A stretch of DNA of 16,863 nt from contig JAJXWE010000004.1 in assembly GCA_021781775.1 (NCBI GenBank), forward strand, positions 1-16,863, written 5' to 3'. The notes below the pieces were generated by a model, which worked only from the letters and a program-made list of their open reading frames with translations, was not told the origin of the DNA and did no database searches. Origin of the DNA: Pseudomonadota bacterium. Its GTDB lineage: Bacteria > Pseudomonadota > Gammaproteobacteria > Steroidobacterales > Steroidobacteraceae. The position numbers and the translations under genes were made by a program. Below are positions 7,342 through 15,239 of the stretch, one piece after another. The stretch's first letter is position 1. Each line of letters opens with the position of its first letter.

Positions 7342-7920
7342 ATGGCTGATGAAATCAAGCTGGCCAACCCGGGTCCGCTGGGACTGATCGGGTTTGGCCT
7401 GACAACGGTTATCCTGAGCCTGATCAACGCCGGCATTCTGCCGCAGGCGGGAACCTCGGTGGTGTTGCCGCTCGCGTTCGCCTATGGCGGTCTGATCCAA
7501 ATCATCGCCGGGCTCATGGAGTTTCGGGTCGGCAACACCTTCGGGATGGTCGCGTTCCTGAGTTACGGTGCGTTCTGGTGGTGGTTCTGTTTGTTGATTC
7601 TGCTCGGCTCCCATGGCATCCTCGATCTGAAGGACGCCGGCTCCACGATCGGCGCAACGCTGCTCGCGTGGGGCGTGTTCACGCTGTACATGTGGGTGGG
7701 CACGTTTCGCATCAACAAGGCACTGTGGTGGGTGTTTCTGACCTTGTGGGTGACGTTCTTCCTGCTCGGCTTTGGTGCCCTGGGCGGCTTGCACGGCTTG
7801 ACCGTCACCGGCGGATGGGTGGGCATCCTGTGCGGGCTGCTGGCCGCATACACCAGTTTTGCCATCGTGATCAATACGACCTTCGGCCGCACCGTCCTGC
7901 CGATCGGCGCGCCCGCCTGA
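7342..7920 (+). CDS. satP: Acetate/succinate permease, GPR1/FUN34/YaaH family
   Basis: This inner-membrane uptake protein has 192 residues and about six hydrophobic helices, the usual family length. The N-terminal signature NPGPLGL (9-15) corresponds to the family's NPAPLGL motif, which is important for acetate transport. Later segments (AGLMEFRVGNTFG, WGVFTLYMW) are also family-like. GGGGG eight bases before the ATG is a reasonable ribosome site. It follows the outer-membrane protein by 31 bp and probably shares its sigma-54 transcript. Together with acs it would take up acetate and convert it to acetyl-CoA. Family call is firm; exact substrate preference (acetate versus succinate) cannot be read. 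Confidence 0.93.
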   Translation: MADEIKLANPGPLGLIGFGLTTVILSLINAGILPQAGTSVVLPLAFAYGGLIQIIAGLMEFRVGNTFGMVAFLSYGAFWWWFCLLILLGSHGILDLKDAGSTIGATLLAWGVFTLYMWVGTFRINKALWWVFLTLWVTFFLLGFGALGGLHGLTVTGGWVGILCGLLAAYTSFAIVINTTFGRTVLPIGAPA

Positions 7921-7937
7921 GACGCGGGAGTTGGAGC

Positions 7938-7959
7938 CGGAGCTGTGGAGGAAGCTCCG
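7938..7959 (+). terminator. Weak stem-loop after satP
   Basis: CGGAGCT (7938-7944) pairs with AGCTCCG (7953-7959) over an 8-nt loop, starting 18 bp after the satP stop. No U-run follows, so any terminator role, possibly together with the next hairpin, is a guess from position. Confidence 0.3.
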
Positions 7960-7984
7960 CTCGGGCGCCCCGTCGGCCCTTGCC

Positions 7985-8003
7985 CCCCGCCGGGCCGGCG
8001 GGG
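7985..8003 (+). terminator. Strong GC hairpin after satP
   Basis: CCCCGCCGG (7985-7993) and CCGGCGGGG (7995-8003) form a perfect inverted repeat around a single G. It lies 64 bp after satP. The stem is strong but lacks a U-tract; it may stop RNA decay or assist Rho-dependent ending rather than act as an intrinsic terminator. Confidence 0.35.
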
Positions 8004-8132
8004 CGGGCGCTGGAATTGGGACCTGCGATTCGCGTGCCCGGTGGCGGTCACGAACGACGGTGAGGGCGTGAGCCAGCGGAGCAGGGGGTCGGAATCCCGT
8101 GCGGCAAGCGAGACCCCCGGCATGCCCTCGCC

Positions 8133-8163
8133 CCGCATTGCGCGCGACAAGCGCGCAATGCGG
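8133..8163. repeat. Perfect 13-bp inverted repeat
   Basis: CCGCATTGCGCGC (8133-8145) and GCGCGCAATGCGG (8151-8163) are exact inverted repeats around the loop GACAA. It is the most stable hairpin in the window. No T-run follows on either strand. It resembles intergenic REP-type elements or the core of a structured RNA; copy number elsewhere in the genome is unknown. Confidence 0.6.
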
Positions 8164-8221
8164 TGTCCAGCAGAGAAGCCCTTGCCGATCGCACCATCCG
8201 TTGCATCGCACGCGCGCCACG

Positions 8222-8242
8222 CCCCGCGGGGTTGCCGCGGGG
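8222..8242. repeat. Perfect 8-bp GC hairpin
   Basis: CCCCGCGG (8222-8229) pairs exactly with CCGCGGGG (8235-8242) over the loop GGTTG. It lies 58 bp after the 13-bp repeat. Role unknown. Confidence 0.45.
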
Positions 8243-8594
8243 AAATGTGCAAGCCGTAAACGGCCGGTTGCAGCCTTTGGCGGTTTGGCGGCATCGAGCG
8301 GGGGGCCGGTCTTCATCTGCAGCGCCAGATGCGGTGGGATCTCGCCGCGCACCCGCTCCCCACGTACCCCAGCGTCTCGCTGCGCTGCGGCGGCATTGCG
8401 AGTTCATCATGCGCCTGCAGCAGAGCTTGATCGGCTGCTCCTCGCCGCGGCGCACCTCGATTTCTTTGTGAATAGGCTTCTCGCGCGCGGAGCGCACGGA
8501 GTCCTGTATTGCCCATCGGCTTGGAGGCGGCACGGATGCATTCTCACAATTTCTCTGTGCCCCCATTGCGCTGGTCGCTATACCGTGAGATACT

Positions 8595-8624
8595 ATCATA
8601 AATTATAATCAATCCATCTATGAT
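8595..8624 (+). promoter_or_regulatory. Promoter/operator patch at the marR start
   Basis: A perfect -10 hexamer TATAAT lies at 8604-8609 in a short AT-rich island within GC-rich DNA. Transcription would begin near 8616-8618, almost at the ATG (8620). No Shine-Dalgarno sequence precedes the ATG and no good -35 hexamer is seen. Flanking the -10 are ATCATA (8595-8600) and TATGAT (8619-8624), inverted arms that could form part of a MarR operator. A repressor bound here would block the promoter. Confidence 0.5.
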
Positions 8625-9117
8625 TACCGACCGGTTTCGCAGCCTGGGTTTTCTGCTGAAGGACGTCAGCCGGCGCTATACGCGCCGCTTCGAGGAGCGC
8701 GCACAGCGGCTCTCACTGACCCTGCCGCAGTGCCGGGCACTGGTTCACCTACAAAGCAACGAGGGCGTCAGCCAAAAGCGGCTGGCGGAACTCGCCGATG
8801 TCGATCCCATGACGCTGGTGCGCATTCTCGATCGTATGGAGGCCGACGGGTGGATGCAGCGGCGCTTCGACCCGAGTGATCGGCGAGCCCACACGTTGTG
8901 GCTGACCCCCGCGTCCGCGCCCGTGCTCGAACAGATCTGGCAACTGCTCACCGAAACGCGCACGGAAATGCTGCGCGGGCTCTCAAGCGAGGAGCGCGAA
9001 ATGCTGCTGACACTACTTGAACGCGTGCACGCCAATTTGACGGCGCTGGCACCGCTGTCGTCCGAAGCGGATTCCGGCACCGACGCCGGCCGCAGGTCCA
9101 CGAGGTCCGACCGATGA
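8620..9117 (+). CDS. MarR-family transcriptional regulator of the efflux operon
   Basis: This is a 165-residue winged helix-turn-helix protein, probably a dimeric repressor that lets go of DNA when it binds a toxic aromatic or lipophilic compound. The recognition region (SQKRLAELADVDPMTLVRILDRMEADG, ~51-77) is followed by the family-typical wing DPSDRRAHTLWLT (~84-96), in which DxxDRR is the MarR hallmark. The N- and C-terminal helices would form the dimer interface. It is the first gene of the pump operon and overlaps the next gene by 4 bp (ATGA), the EmrR-EmrA-EmrB arrangement. The start lacks a ribosome site and sits almost at the predicted transcript end. Autoregulation from the adjacent inverted arms is inferred. 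Confidence 0.92.
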   Translation: MITDRFRSLGFLLKDVSRRYTRRFEERAQRLSLTLPQCRALVHLQSNEGVSQKRLAELADVDPMTLVRILDRMEADGWMQRRFDPSDRRAHTLWLTPASAPVLEQIWQLLTETRTEMLRGLSSEEREMLLTLLERVHANLTALAPLSSEADSGTDAGRRSTRSDR

Positions 9118-10196
9118 GTGATTCCGGGCAAACGGACGATTCGACGAGCACTTCGGCGCCGGCGGTGCGGCCGCTGCGCGCACGGCTACGCCGACCGCTG
9201 ATGTGGGGCGTGCCTCTGCTGGTGATCGCGGGCGCTCTGTATTTCTACCTTACCAGCGGTCGTTATGTGTCGACCGACGATGCCTATCTGCAGGCGGCAC
9301 AGGTGTCGATCAGCGCCGATGTCTCCGGCCGCGTGATCGAGCGCTATGTGCACGACAACGAGCTGGTGCGGCGAGGCCAGATTCTCTTCCAGCTCGATCC
9401 GCGGCGGTTTCACATCGCGGTCGAGTCCGCGCGCGCGCACCTTGCCGCCGCGCGGCTCGCAGTCGAGTCGCTCGAGGCCGATTACCGGGCCGATCAAGCC
9501 GCGCTCGCCTCCGCACAGAGCCGGCAGGACTACGCCGAGCGCGAATACCGCCGCCAGGTGCGCTTGCTCAAGATCGGGGTCTCCTCGAAATCCCAGTTCG
9601 ACCGCGCACAGCTGGCCCTGCGGCAATCGCGCCAAGCGGTTTCGGGCGCGCAGCAGCAGATCGAGGCGGTACTCGCCCGACTGGGCGGCCGTCCCGACAG
9701 TCCGCTCGCTCAACACCCGCAGGTCGCCGAGGCGCAGGCGGCGCTCAATCATGCGCTGCTCGAGCTGTCCTATACCACCGTGCGCGCTCCCATGACCGGC
9801 ATCGTGACTGAGGTACAGCACCTGCAGATTGGGGATTATCTGCCGCTCGCCACCAAGGCATTCGTGCTGGTTTCAACGCACGATGTGTGGATCGCGGCGG
9901 ACTACAAGGAAGACGTGCTTGCCAACGTCCGTCCCGGCGAGAAGGCGACGGTGACCATCGATGACTATCCGGACCGGACGTTCCACGCGGTCGTGGCCAG
10001 CATCACACCCGGCACCGGTGCGCAGTTCTCGATCCTGCCGCCGCAGAATGCCACGGGCAATTGGGTCAAGGTGGTGCAACGCCTCGACGTGCGGCTGCGG
10101 CTAACAGGTAAGCTGCCGCCGGTGCGCTCGGGGCTAAGCGCCGAGGTGACGATCGACACGCAGTCCGGGCCCGCCGCGCGCCCCGCGGGCGGCTGA
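9114..10196 (+). CDS. emrA: Membrane-fusion protein of MFS efflux pump (HlyD/EmrA family)
   Basis: This periplasmic adaptor joins the inner-membrane pump to the outer-membrane channel. Its 360 residues contain a single inner-membrane anchor (~29-46), the EmrA-type segment YVSTDDAYLQAAQVSISADV (~51-70) that begins the barrel/lipoyl part, a long alpha-helical coiled-coil hairpin (~100-200, rich in Ala, Gln and Arg), the returning lipoyl half (YTTVRAPMTGIVTEV) and a beta-barrel (WIAADYKEDVLANVRPGEKATV). Family length is normal (about 350-390). It overlaps the regulator gene by 4 bp and precedes the pump gene by 29 bp, so the three are co-expressed. Substrate cannot be read from this subunit. Confidence 0.93.
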   Translation: MSDSGQTDDSTSTSAPAVRPLRARLRRPLMWGVPLLVIAGALYFYLTSGRYVSTDDAYLQAAQVSISADVSGRVIERYVHDNELVRRGQILFQLDPRRFHIAVESARAHLAAARLAVESLEADYRADQAALASAQSRQDYAEREYRRQVRLLKIGVSSKSQFDRAQLALRQSRQAVSGAQQQIEAVLARLGGRPDSPLAQHPQVAEAQAALNHALLELSYTTVRAPMTGIVTEVQHLQIGDYLPLATKAFVLVSTHDVWIAADYKEDVLANVRPGEKATVTIDDYPDRTFHAVVASITPGTGAQFSILPPQNATGNWVKVVQRLDVRLRLTGKLPPVRSGLSAEVTIDTQSGPAARPAGG

Positions 10197-10225
10197 GTCG
10201 AGGCACCGAGCGCCCTTACCGCATC

Positions 10226-11752
10226 ATGGATCACGCCGCCGCCAACGCCCATCCGCACCGGGCCGCGCTCACGATTGCGGTGACGCTCGCAACCATGTTG
10301 CAGTCGATCGACACGACGATCGCCACCGTCGCGCTGCCGCACATCGGCGGTAGCATGGGTGCGACCCTCGTGCAGATGGACTGGGTGCTGACCTCGTACA
10401 TTGTCGCGGCGGCGATCGCCACGCCATTGTCGGGGTGGCTCGCAGGGCGCTTCGGGCGCAAACAGGTTCTGGTCGTAGCCGTGATCGGTTTCACGGTGAG
10501 CTCCGCACTGTGCGGACTGGCGCAGTCGATCTGGCAAATCGTGCTTTTCAGGCTGCTGCAAGGCGGGTTCAGCGCCGCGCTCGTGCCGCTCTCCCAGGCC
10601 GTGCTGCTCGACATCTATCCGCCCGAAGAGCACGGTCGCGCCATGGCGCTGTGGGGCCAGGGCGTGGTCTTCGGCCCCATGATCGCACCGGTGCTCGGCG
10701 GTTGGCTCACCAACAACTACACGTGGCGTTGGGTGTTCTACATCAATGTGCCGTTCGGCATACTTTCGGCGCTCGGCATCATGCTCTACATGCGCGAAAC
10801 CGAGAAGCGGCGCTCCACTTTCGATTTTTTTGGTTTCGCCACCCTGGGCCTCGCGGTCGGCGCGCTGCAGATCTTCCTCGACCGCGGCTCGCTCAAAGAC
10901 TGGTTCGGCTCCCCGGAGATCTGGATCGAGGCGGGACTGGCGCTGCTCGGTCTGTACTGGTTCCTCGTGCATACGTTCACCACGCGCGAGCCATTCATCA
11001 GTCCAAAACTGTTTCGCGATCGCAATTTCACCACGGGCAACGTCCTGATGTTGATCATCAGCATGGTGCTGTTCGCGACGATCGCGCTGTTGCCGCCGCT
11101 GCTGCAGGATCTGCTCGGCTATCCGGTGCTGACCGCCGGTATCGCCATGGCGCCGCGCGGGATCGGCAGCTTCGTCGCCATGTTCCTCGCCGGGCGGTTG
11201 ATCGGACGGGCCGATCCCCGCCTATTGATCGGCACGGGCTTGGGGATGGCTGTGTGGTCGCTGTGGGCCATGGCGCATTACTTTTCAACGCAAATGCCGC
11301 CCTGGCTGATCTGGGGCGTGACCTTCATGCAGGGTCTCGGTATCGGACTTACGTATGTCACCATGACCACTATCACGTTCACGACCCTCGCGTCGCACGA
11401 ACGCTCGGAAGGCACCTCGTTCTTCAACCTGGTGCGCAACATTGGCGCCAGCGTCGGAATCTCCGCCACGAGTGCTCTGATTACTCGCAACAGGCAGGTG
11501 ATTCATCAGAGCCTGGTGTCGCACATCGTGCCCTATGGGGGACAGCTGCGGCTGCAGGCGCCATTCAGCTTCACGTCCGTCGCCGGCTTGTCCGCTCTCA
11601 ACCGGGTGGTGACGCAACAGGCGACGATGATCGCCTACAACGACGATTTCATGCTGATGTGTCTGATGACCGCTGCGTTGTTGCCTCTGCTGCTATTGCT
11701 GCGTCCAGGCGGCCGCCGCGGCCGCTCCGAGGAACCGATGGTGCTGGAGTAA
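10226..11752 (+). CDS. emrB: DHA2-family MFS multidrug efflux pump (EmrB/QacA type)
   Basis: This inner-membrane drug:proton antiporter has 508 residues and about 14 hydrophobic helices, the normal DHA2 size. Signatures include IDTTIATVALP (28-38, family motif D1), the loop-2/3 motif GWLAGRFGRKQ (70-80, motif A) and the following G/P-rich helix (~145-160). The start ATG at 10226 has a poor ribosome site, suggesting dependence on upstream translation. The pump exports toxic hydrophobic compounds through the EmrA-like adaptor and the NodT-like channel encoded 3 bp downstream. Possible cargoes include uncouplers, bile-like or aromatic acids; none is specified by sequence. Confidence 0.94.
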   Translation: MDHAAANAHPHRAALTIAVTLATMLQSIDTTIATVALPHIGGSMGATLVQMDWVLTSYIVAAAIATPLSGWLAGRFGRKQVLVVAVIGFTVSSALCGLAQSIWQIVLFRLLQGGFSAALVPLSQAVLLDIYPPEEHGRAMALWGQGVVFGPMIAPVLGGWLTNNYTWRWVFYINVPFGILSALGIMLYMRETEKRRSTFDFFGFATLGLAVGALQIFLDRGSLKDWFGSPEIWIEAGLALLGLYWFLVHTFTTREPFISPKLFRDRNFTTGNVLMLIISMVLFATIALLPPLLQDLLGYPVLTAGIAMAPRGIGSFVAMFLAGRLIGRADPRLLIGTGLGMAVWSLWAMAHYFSTQMPPWLIWGVTFMQGLGIGLTYVTMTTITFTTLASHERSEGTSFFNLVRNIGASVGISATSALITRNRQVIHQSLVSHIVPYGGQLRLQAPFSFTSVAGLSALNRVVTQQATMIAYNDDFMLMCLMTAALLPLLLLLRPGGRRGRSEEPMVLE

Positions 11753-11755
11753 CCG

Positions 11756-13291
11756 ATGAGGCGTGCTCGACATCTGCTGCGGGGTTGGGTGCTTGGGGTG
11801 CCCGTACTCATCGCGCTCGCGCTCACCGGCTGCACCGTGGGTCCGGCGTTTCAGCGTCCGCAGGTGGCGACGCCGGATTATTACCGCCCGCGGCCACCCG
11901 GTGCGCGACCCGTCCGTGCGACGCCGAAGCGGTATCATCAGCGGGCGATTCTCGGGGCCGGCACGACGGGGCCGTGGTGGCAACTGTTCCAGTCCCCGCG
12001 CCTCGATGCGCTGATCCGCCAGGCGCTCGCCGACAATCACGATGTGGCGGCCGCGCAAGCCTCACTCGCCCGTGCGCGTGAATTGATCACCGTGGGCGGC
12101 GCGGCACGCTACCCGCAGATCGCCGCCAACGCCGGCACCGGACGCCAGAAATACGGCGCGGAGTTTCTCGGCCCGCTCGCCTTCGCGCCGTTCAGTTACG
12201 TCGCCGCCGGAGTCGGCGTCAATTACCTCCTCGATTATGTGGGCGTGACGCGCCGCACGGTCGAGGAGAGCCGTGCGCTCGAGCAATATCAGCGCAGCGA
12301 GCTCGCCGCGACGCGCCTCGTGCTCACCGGGGAGGTCGCCGCGCAGGCCGTGACCCTCGCCGCAGCGCGGGCTGAGATTGACGCGGTGCGCGGCCTCTTG
12401 GCCCAGGATCGGGACAACGTTGCGCTCGTGCGCGGGGCGGTCGCGGCAGGTTCCAAGCCGCAGCTCGATGTGCTCACCGCGCAGACTCAGCTTGCAAGCG
12501 ACATGACCCTGCTGCCTCCTTTGTACCAAAAGCGTGCCATGGCGGCTCATGCACTCGCGGTATTGCTCGGGCAGGCTCCCGCCTCCTGGCGAGCGCCCGA
12601 GCCCACCTTGACCCAATTGACGCTGCCGCTGCGGGTGCCGGTCAGCGTGCCCTCAGAGCTGCTGCGGCGTCGTCCGGACATCCGCGCCGCGGCGGCCGAG
12701 CTGCATGCGGCTACGGCCGCGGTGGGCGTGGCGACCGCCAATCTTTATCCACGCATTGTGCTCAGCGGCACGCTGGGCGAGGAAGCGTTGCGACCCGCGC
12801 ACCTCTTTGATGCCAGTTCCCTCGCCTGGTCGTTGGTCGCGGGCCTGACCGCGCCGCTCTTTGATGGCGGCAAGCTGCACGCCGAACGGCGTGCCGCGCT
12901 CGATGTGCTGCATGAGCGGGCCGATCTATATCAGCAGGTGGTGCTGAGCGCCTTCGGGCAGGTGGCCGATGCGCTCGATGCGTTGCGTCACGACGCGCAA
13001 CTGCGTGCCGCGCAGGCGCGCGCCCTCGATCTGGCGCGACGGCGCCTGCGGCTCGAACGCGCCAGCTATCGCGCTGGCAACAGCGGTCTGCTGCAGGTGC
13101 TCGATGCGCAGCGCGAGCGCGAGCGGGCCAAGCTCGGGCTGCTCAGCGCCGAGGAGCGTCAGTACCTCGATACCGTACGGCTGTTGCTGGCGGCCGGCGG
13201 GCGCGTGCACCCGGCCGGGACGGACCACCCACCCCGGCGCAGCGTCGCCGAATCGAACGGCGGGTCACGCGGGATCGGGGCCGGTTCCTGA
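11756..13291 (+). CDS. NodT-family outer-membrane efflux lipoprotein (TolC-like channel)
   Basis: This 511-residue exit duct has a lipoprotein signal peptide with lipobox LTGC (Cys26 is the modified residue), followed by the family opening TVGPAFQRP and GPWWQLFQSPRLDALIRQAL. Two outer-membrane efflux repeats follow (~70-260 and ~290-480), with the conserved RRPDIRAAAAELHAATAAVG segment in the second. Three copies would form the barrel and periplasmic tunnel. It starts 3 bp after the pump stop, completing a full three-part exporter. The last ~30 residues are Pro/Gly/Ser-rich and probably disordered. Confidence is high for family and role, low for cargo. Confidence 0.94.
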   Translation: MRRARHLLRGWVLGVPVLIALALTGCTVGPAFQRPQVATPDYYRPRPPGARPVRATPKRYHQRAILGAGTTGPWWQLFQSPRLDALIRQALADNHDVAAAQASLARARELITVGGAARYPQIAANAGTGRQKYGAEFLGPLAFAPFSYVAAGVGVNYLLDYVGVTRRTVEESRALEQYQRSELAATRLVLTGEVAAQAVTLAAARAEIDAVRGLLAQDRDNVALVRGAVAAGSKPQLDVLTAQTQLASDMTLLPPLYQKRAMAAHALAVLLGQAPASWRAPEPTLTQLTLPLRVPVSVPSELLRRRPDIRAAAAELHAATAAVGVATANLYPRIVLSGTLGEEALRPAHLFDASSLAWSLVAGLTAPLFDGGKLHAERRAALDVLHERADLYQQVVLSAFGQVADALDALRHDAQLRAAQARALDLARRRLRLERASYRAGNSGLLQVLDAQRERERAKLGLLSAEERQYLDTVRLLLAAGGRVHPAGTDHPPRRSVAESNGGSRGIGAGS

Positions 13292-13677
13292 ACGGAGCGA
13301 GTCTCTGACGAGGCGAGCATCGGATTGAGAACATGGGAGGGGAACATCGATGATGAACGATGAATGGCTCACTCGTGGCACAACCCCTGAGGCCCCGGGC
13401 GATGCGCCTCGGTCGCCTCTCGGGGCACGCCAGCCCTTGGCGCTTGAAATGGCCACGCAGCGAATGTGCCCCTTCGGCGCACGGGCGATCCGGGAGTCGA
13501 TCGGCTTGCCGCGTTCAGCGCGCTTCAGAACCGGGCGCGCGTCACGGCACGGTTGCGGCCCGTTACCGGCCTCGCCGATCGGAGTCGATGGCGCGCGAAT
13601 CGCGCGCAGCGGAGCGTCTCGTTGAGGTCGCATCCGAAATTGTCCGCGCCCACTCGAGAAGTCCTCATATCACCGAC
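13292..13677. other. 386-bp gap between efflux operon and outer-membrane protein
   Basis: No recognisable gene. A 91-residue frame (13350-13625) begins after a good purine stretch (GGAGGGG, 13336-13342), but its Arg/Pro/Gly-rich content looks non-coding and it has no domain I know. A longer in-frame extension of the next gene back to 13360 also looks non-coding. No terminator with a U-run was found after 13291. Confidence 0.45.
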
Positions 13678-14817
13678 ATGCACAGGCCGAACGATCCACC
13701 GTGCTCCAGAGCGCAGACGCACGGGTGGAGGAGACGTCGGCCTGGGGCACGGCGGAGGATCTGGCAGCGGTTGATCGTTCTGCTGGCGGGGCTCGGGCTC
13801 GGCACCCTGGCGCATGCCGCGACCGCCCCGCCCCACGAACCGGAGCTCGATGGCATGCAGCTCAGTGTCGATGAGCATCTGCTGAGTGACGCACCGGACC
13901 ACAATTATGCCGGCGGTGGTGCAATCAGTGCGTCTGGCTCCTTCGCACGTCACGATGGCCTCGATACCGTGCTCGGGGCCATCGATCGCTTTACGCTCGG
14001 ATATGAGGATCGCGCGACTGAGCTCACGCCCCCTTGGCATGCCTTGGCAGTGGGAATGCTGGTGTTCACCCCCCGCAATCTGAGGCGTTCCCGGGCGATT
14101 CCGGGGGAACGCCCGTACGCGAGTCTCGTGTTCGCCAGTACTGCGCGTCGCTACCTCGAGCGCGATCATGCGGTGAGTTACCAGTCGGACTTGATGTTCG
14201 GCATGCTCGGGCTCGCGGCCGTGGGCCAGTTTCAAAATGCACTGCATCGGCTCACGCAAAGTCAGCGGGCGTACGGCTGGGGTCAACAGATCTCCGCGGG
14301 CGGTGAGCCGACGGCAGGCTATAGCCTGTCACGCGCGGCGCTGCTCGCCGGTGAGCCGCGTGGCGCGCACCGCTACGACCTGCATTGGACAGCTGCGGCG
14401 AGCGTCGGGACCATCACGGAAGGCAGTCTCGCGTTGGCGTTGCGCTGGGGGCGAATCGAGTCGCCCTGGTGGGCCAACGCACCCGAACAGAATCTGTACG
14501 TTCAGGAAACTCATCCGCTGCCGCCGCCCTTGCCGCGCGGCGCGCCGCCGGAGCTGTTCGTGTTGCTCGGCGTTCGGCTCACGGCTCGTCTGTACAATGC
14601 CTTTCTCGAGGGTCAGTTCCGTCACAGCGCGGTGCGCTACAGTTTCGGCGATCTCAATCCGCTGCTCGGGGACGCCTGGGCGGGATTCGAGTTTCGCACG
14701 CATCACCTGGCGATCCGTTATCTCATCCGCTGGGAGTCCCCGGAGCTGCGCTCCGGTACGGGTGCGCATTCGTTCTTCTGGGGGAACGTTGAGATCACAG
14801 TTCCATTGGGAGGATGA
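13678..14817 (+). CDS. Outer-membrane protein resembling lipid A deacylase LpxR (DUF2219)
   Basis: From the chosen ATG the protein has 379 residues. An Arg-rich n-region (~18-31), hydrophobic core (~33-45) and AHA cleavage site (~47) form a signal peptide; earlier in-frame starts would bury it. The mature part is aromatic-rich with alternating strands. It carries GERPYASLVF, reminiscent of the RPYA motif of the LpxR/DUF2219 family, and GWGQQI further on. LpxR removes the 3'-acyloxyacyl chain of lipid A in the outer membrane. However, the Asn-Asp pair expected near the mature N-terminus is not evident (VDEHLLSDAPDHNYAGGG instead), so catalytic activity is doubtful. No partner genes are evident. 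It may be a diverged or inactive family member, or another small barrel. Confidence 0.6.
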   Translation: MHRPNDPPCSRAQTHGWRRRRPGARRRIWQRLIVLLAGLGLGTLAHAATAPPHEPELDGMQLSVDEHLLSDAPDHNYAGGGAISASGSFARHDGLDTVLGAIDRFTLGYEDRATELTPPWHALAVGMLVFTPRNLRRSRAIPGERPYASLVFASTARRYLERDHAVSYQSDLMFGMLGLAAVGQFQNALHRLTQSQRAYGWGQQISAGGEPTAGYSLSRAALLAGEPRGAHRYDLHWTAAASVGTITEGSLALALRWGRIESPWWANAPEQNLYVQETHPLPPPLPRGAPPELFVLLGVRLTARLYNAFLEGQFRHSAVRYSFGDLNPLLGDAWAGFEFRTHHLAIRYLIRWESPELRSGTGAHSFFWGNVEITVPLGG

Positions 14818-15020
14818 ATGAGCGCGCAGCCGCGAGAGGAATGGTAGTCATCATGAGTAGCTGGAGCCCACCCGCGCGCCCGAGCGAACCCTGTGCCTCA
14901 AGTTCCCCGAGGCGCACATCCGACCGACATTCTGCGTATCCGGCCGACGCACGGCGGCCTCGATGCCCGCTTTCCGCCCATCTATCCATCCAGCCCCGTC
15001 TGAATCCAGGAGCCGCACAC

Positions 15021-15239
15021 ATGACCGAAATCGAAAAGTTGCTCAACCTACGGAACAAACTCGTCAACAATCGGCGCGCGCTCGTCGAGACCTATCAGAA
15101 GGCCGAGCCGCGCCAACTCACCGGCGAGGCGCTGGCGCACTTGCAGGAGGCAATCGACGCGGTTGACCGGGCTATCGACGACGAGCGGCGTAACGAATCT
15201 CCGGTCCTACCACCGCGAGCCCCGCAATCCCGACCCTGA
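15021..15239 (+). CDS. Small charged helical protein of unknown function
   Basis: This 72-residue protein begins at an ATG eight bases after AGGAG, the best ribosome site in the neighbourhood. The frame stays open upstream to 14814, but that part looks non-coding. Residues ~2-58 are predicted helical and strongly charged (EIEKLLNLRNKLVNNRR and AHLQEAIDAVDRAIDDERR), probably a short helical pair or coiled coil; the C-terminal 14 residues are Pro/Arg-rich. There is no signal peptide, cysteine or membrane segment. I do not recognise the family. Confidence 0.7.
   Translation: MTEIEKLLNLRNKLVNNRRALVETYQKAEPRQLTGEALAHLQEAIDAVDRAIDDERRNESPVLPPRAPQSRP

Larger units (their letters stand above)
7921..8619. 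other. Gene-free 699-bp region rich in GC hairpins
   Basis: No frame here shows a recognisable domain, good ribosome site or convincing start on either strand. The open frames are Arg/Ala/Pro-rich, as expected of non-coding GC-rich DNA. The region holds at least four perfect stem-loops (7938-7959, 7985-8003, 8133-8163, 8222-8242) and ends in an AT-rich promoter patch. It may contain decayed coding sequence, a small RNA or intergenic repeat elements. I cannot decide from sequence alone. Confidence 0.5.

Noticed and set aside
7297..8352. 351-residue minus-strand open frame
   Set aside because: It is antisense to satP and then runs through the hairpin-rich gap. No domain or start signal is seen.
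8048..8599. 183-residue minus-strand frame as a decayed gene
   Set aside because: Its Arg/Cys-rich translation has no recognisable domain, and it spans two perfect hairpins. I could not support a pseudogene call.
13376..13391. TGGCAC as a third sigma-54 promoter
   Set aside because: The -12 position reads CTGAG instead of TTGCA, so the essential GC is missing, and there are no enhancer dyads upstream.
15133..15147. TGGCGCACTTGCA-like -24/-12 element
   Set aside because: GG to GC spacing is 7 bp rather than 10, and it lies within the small coding sequence.
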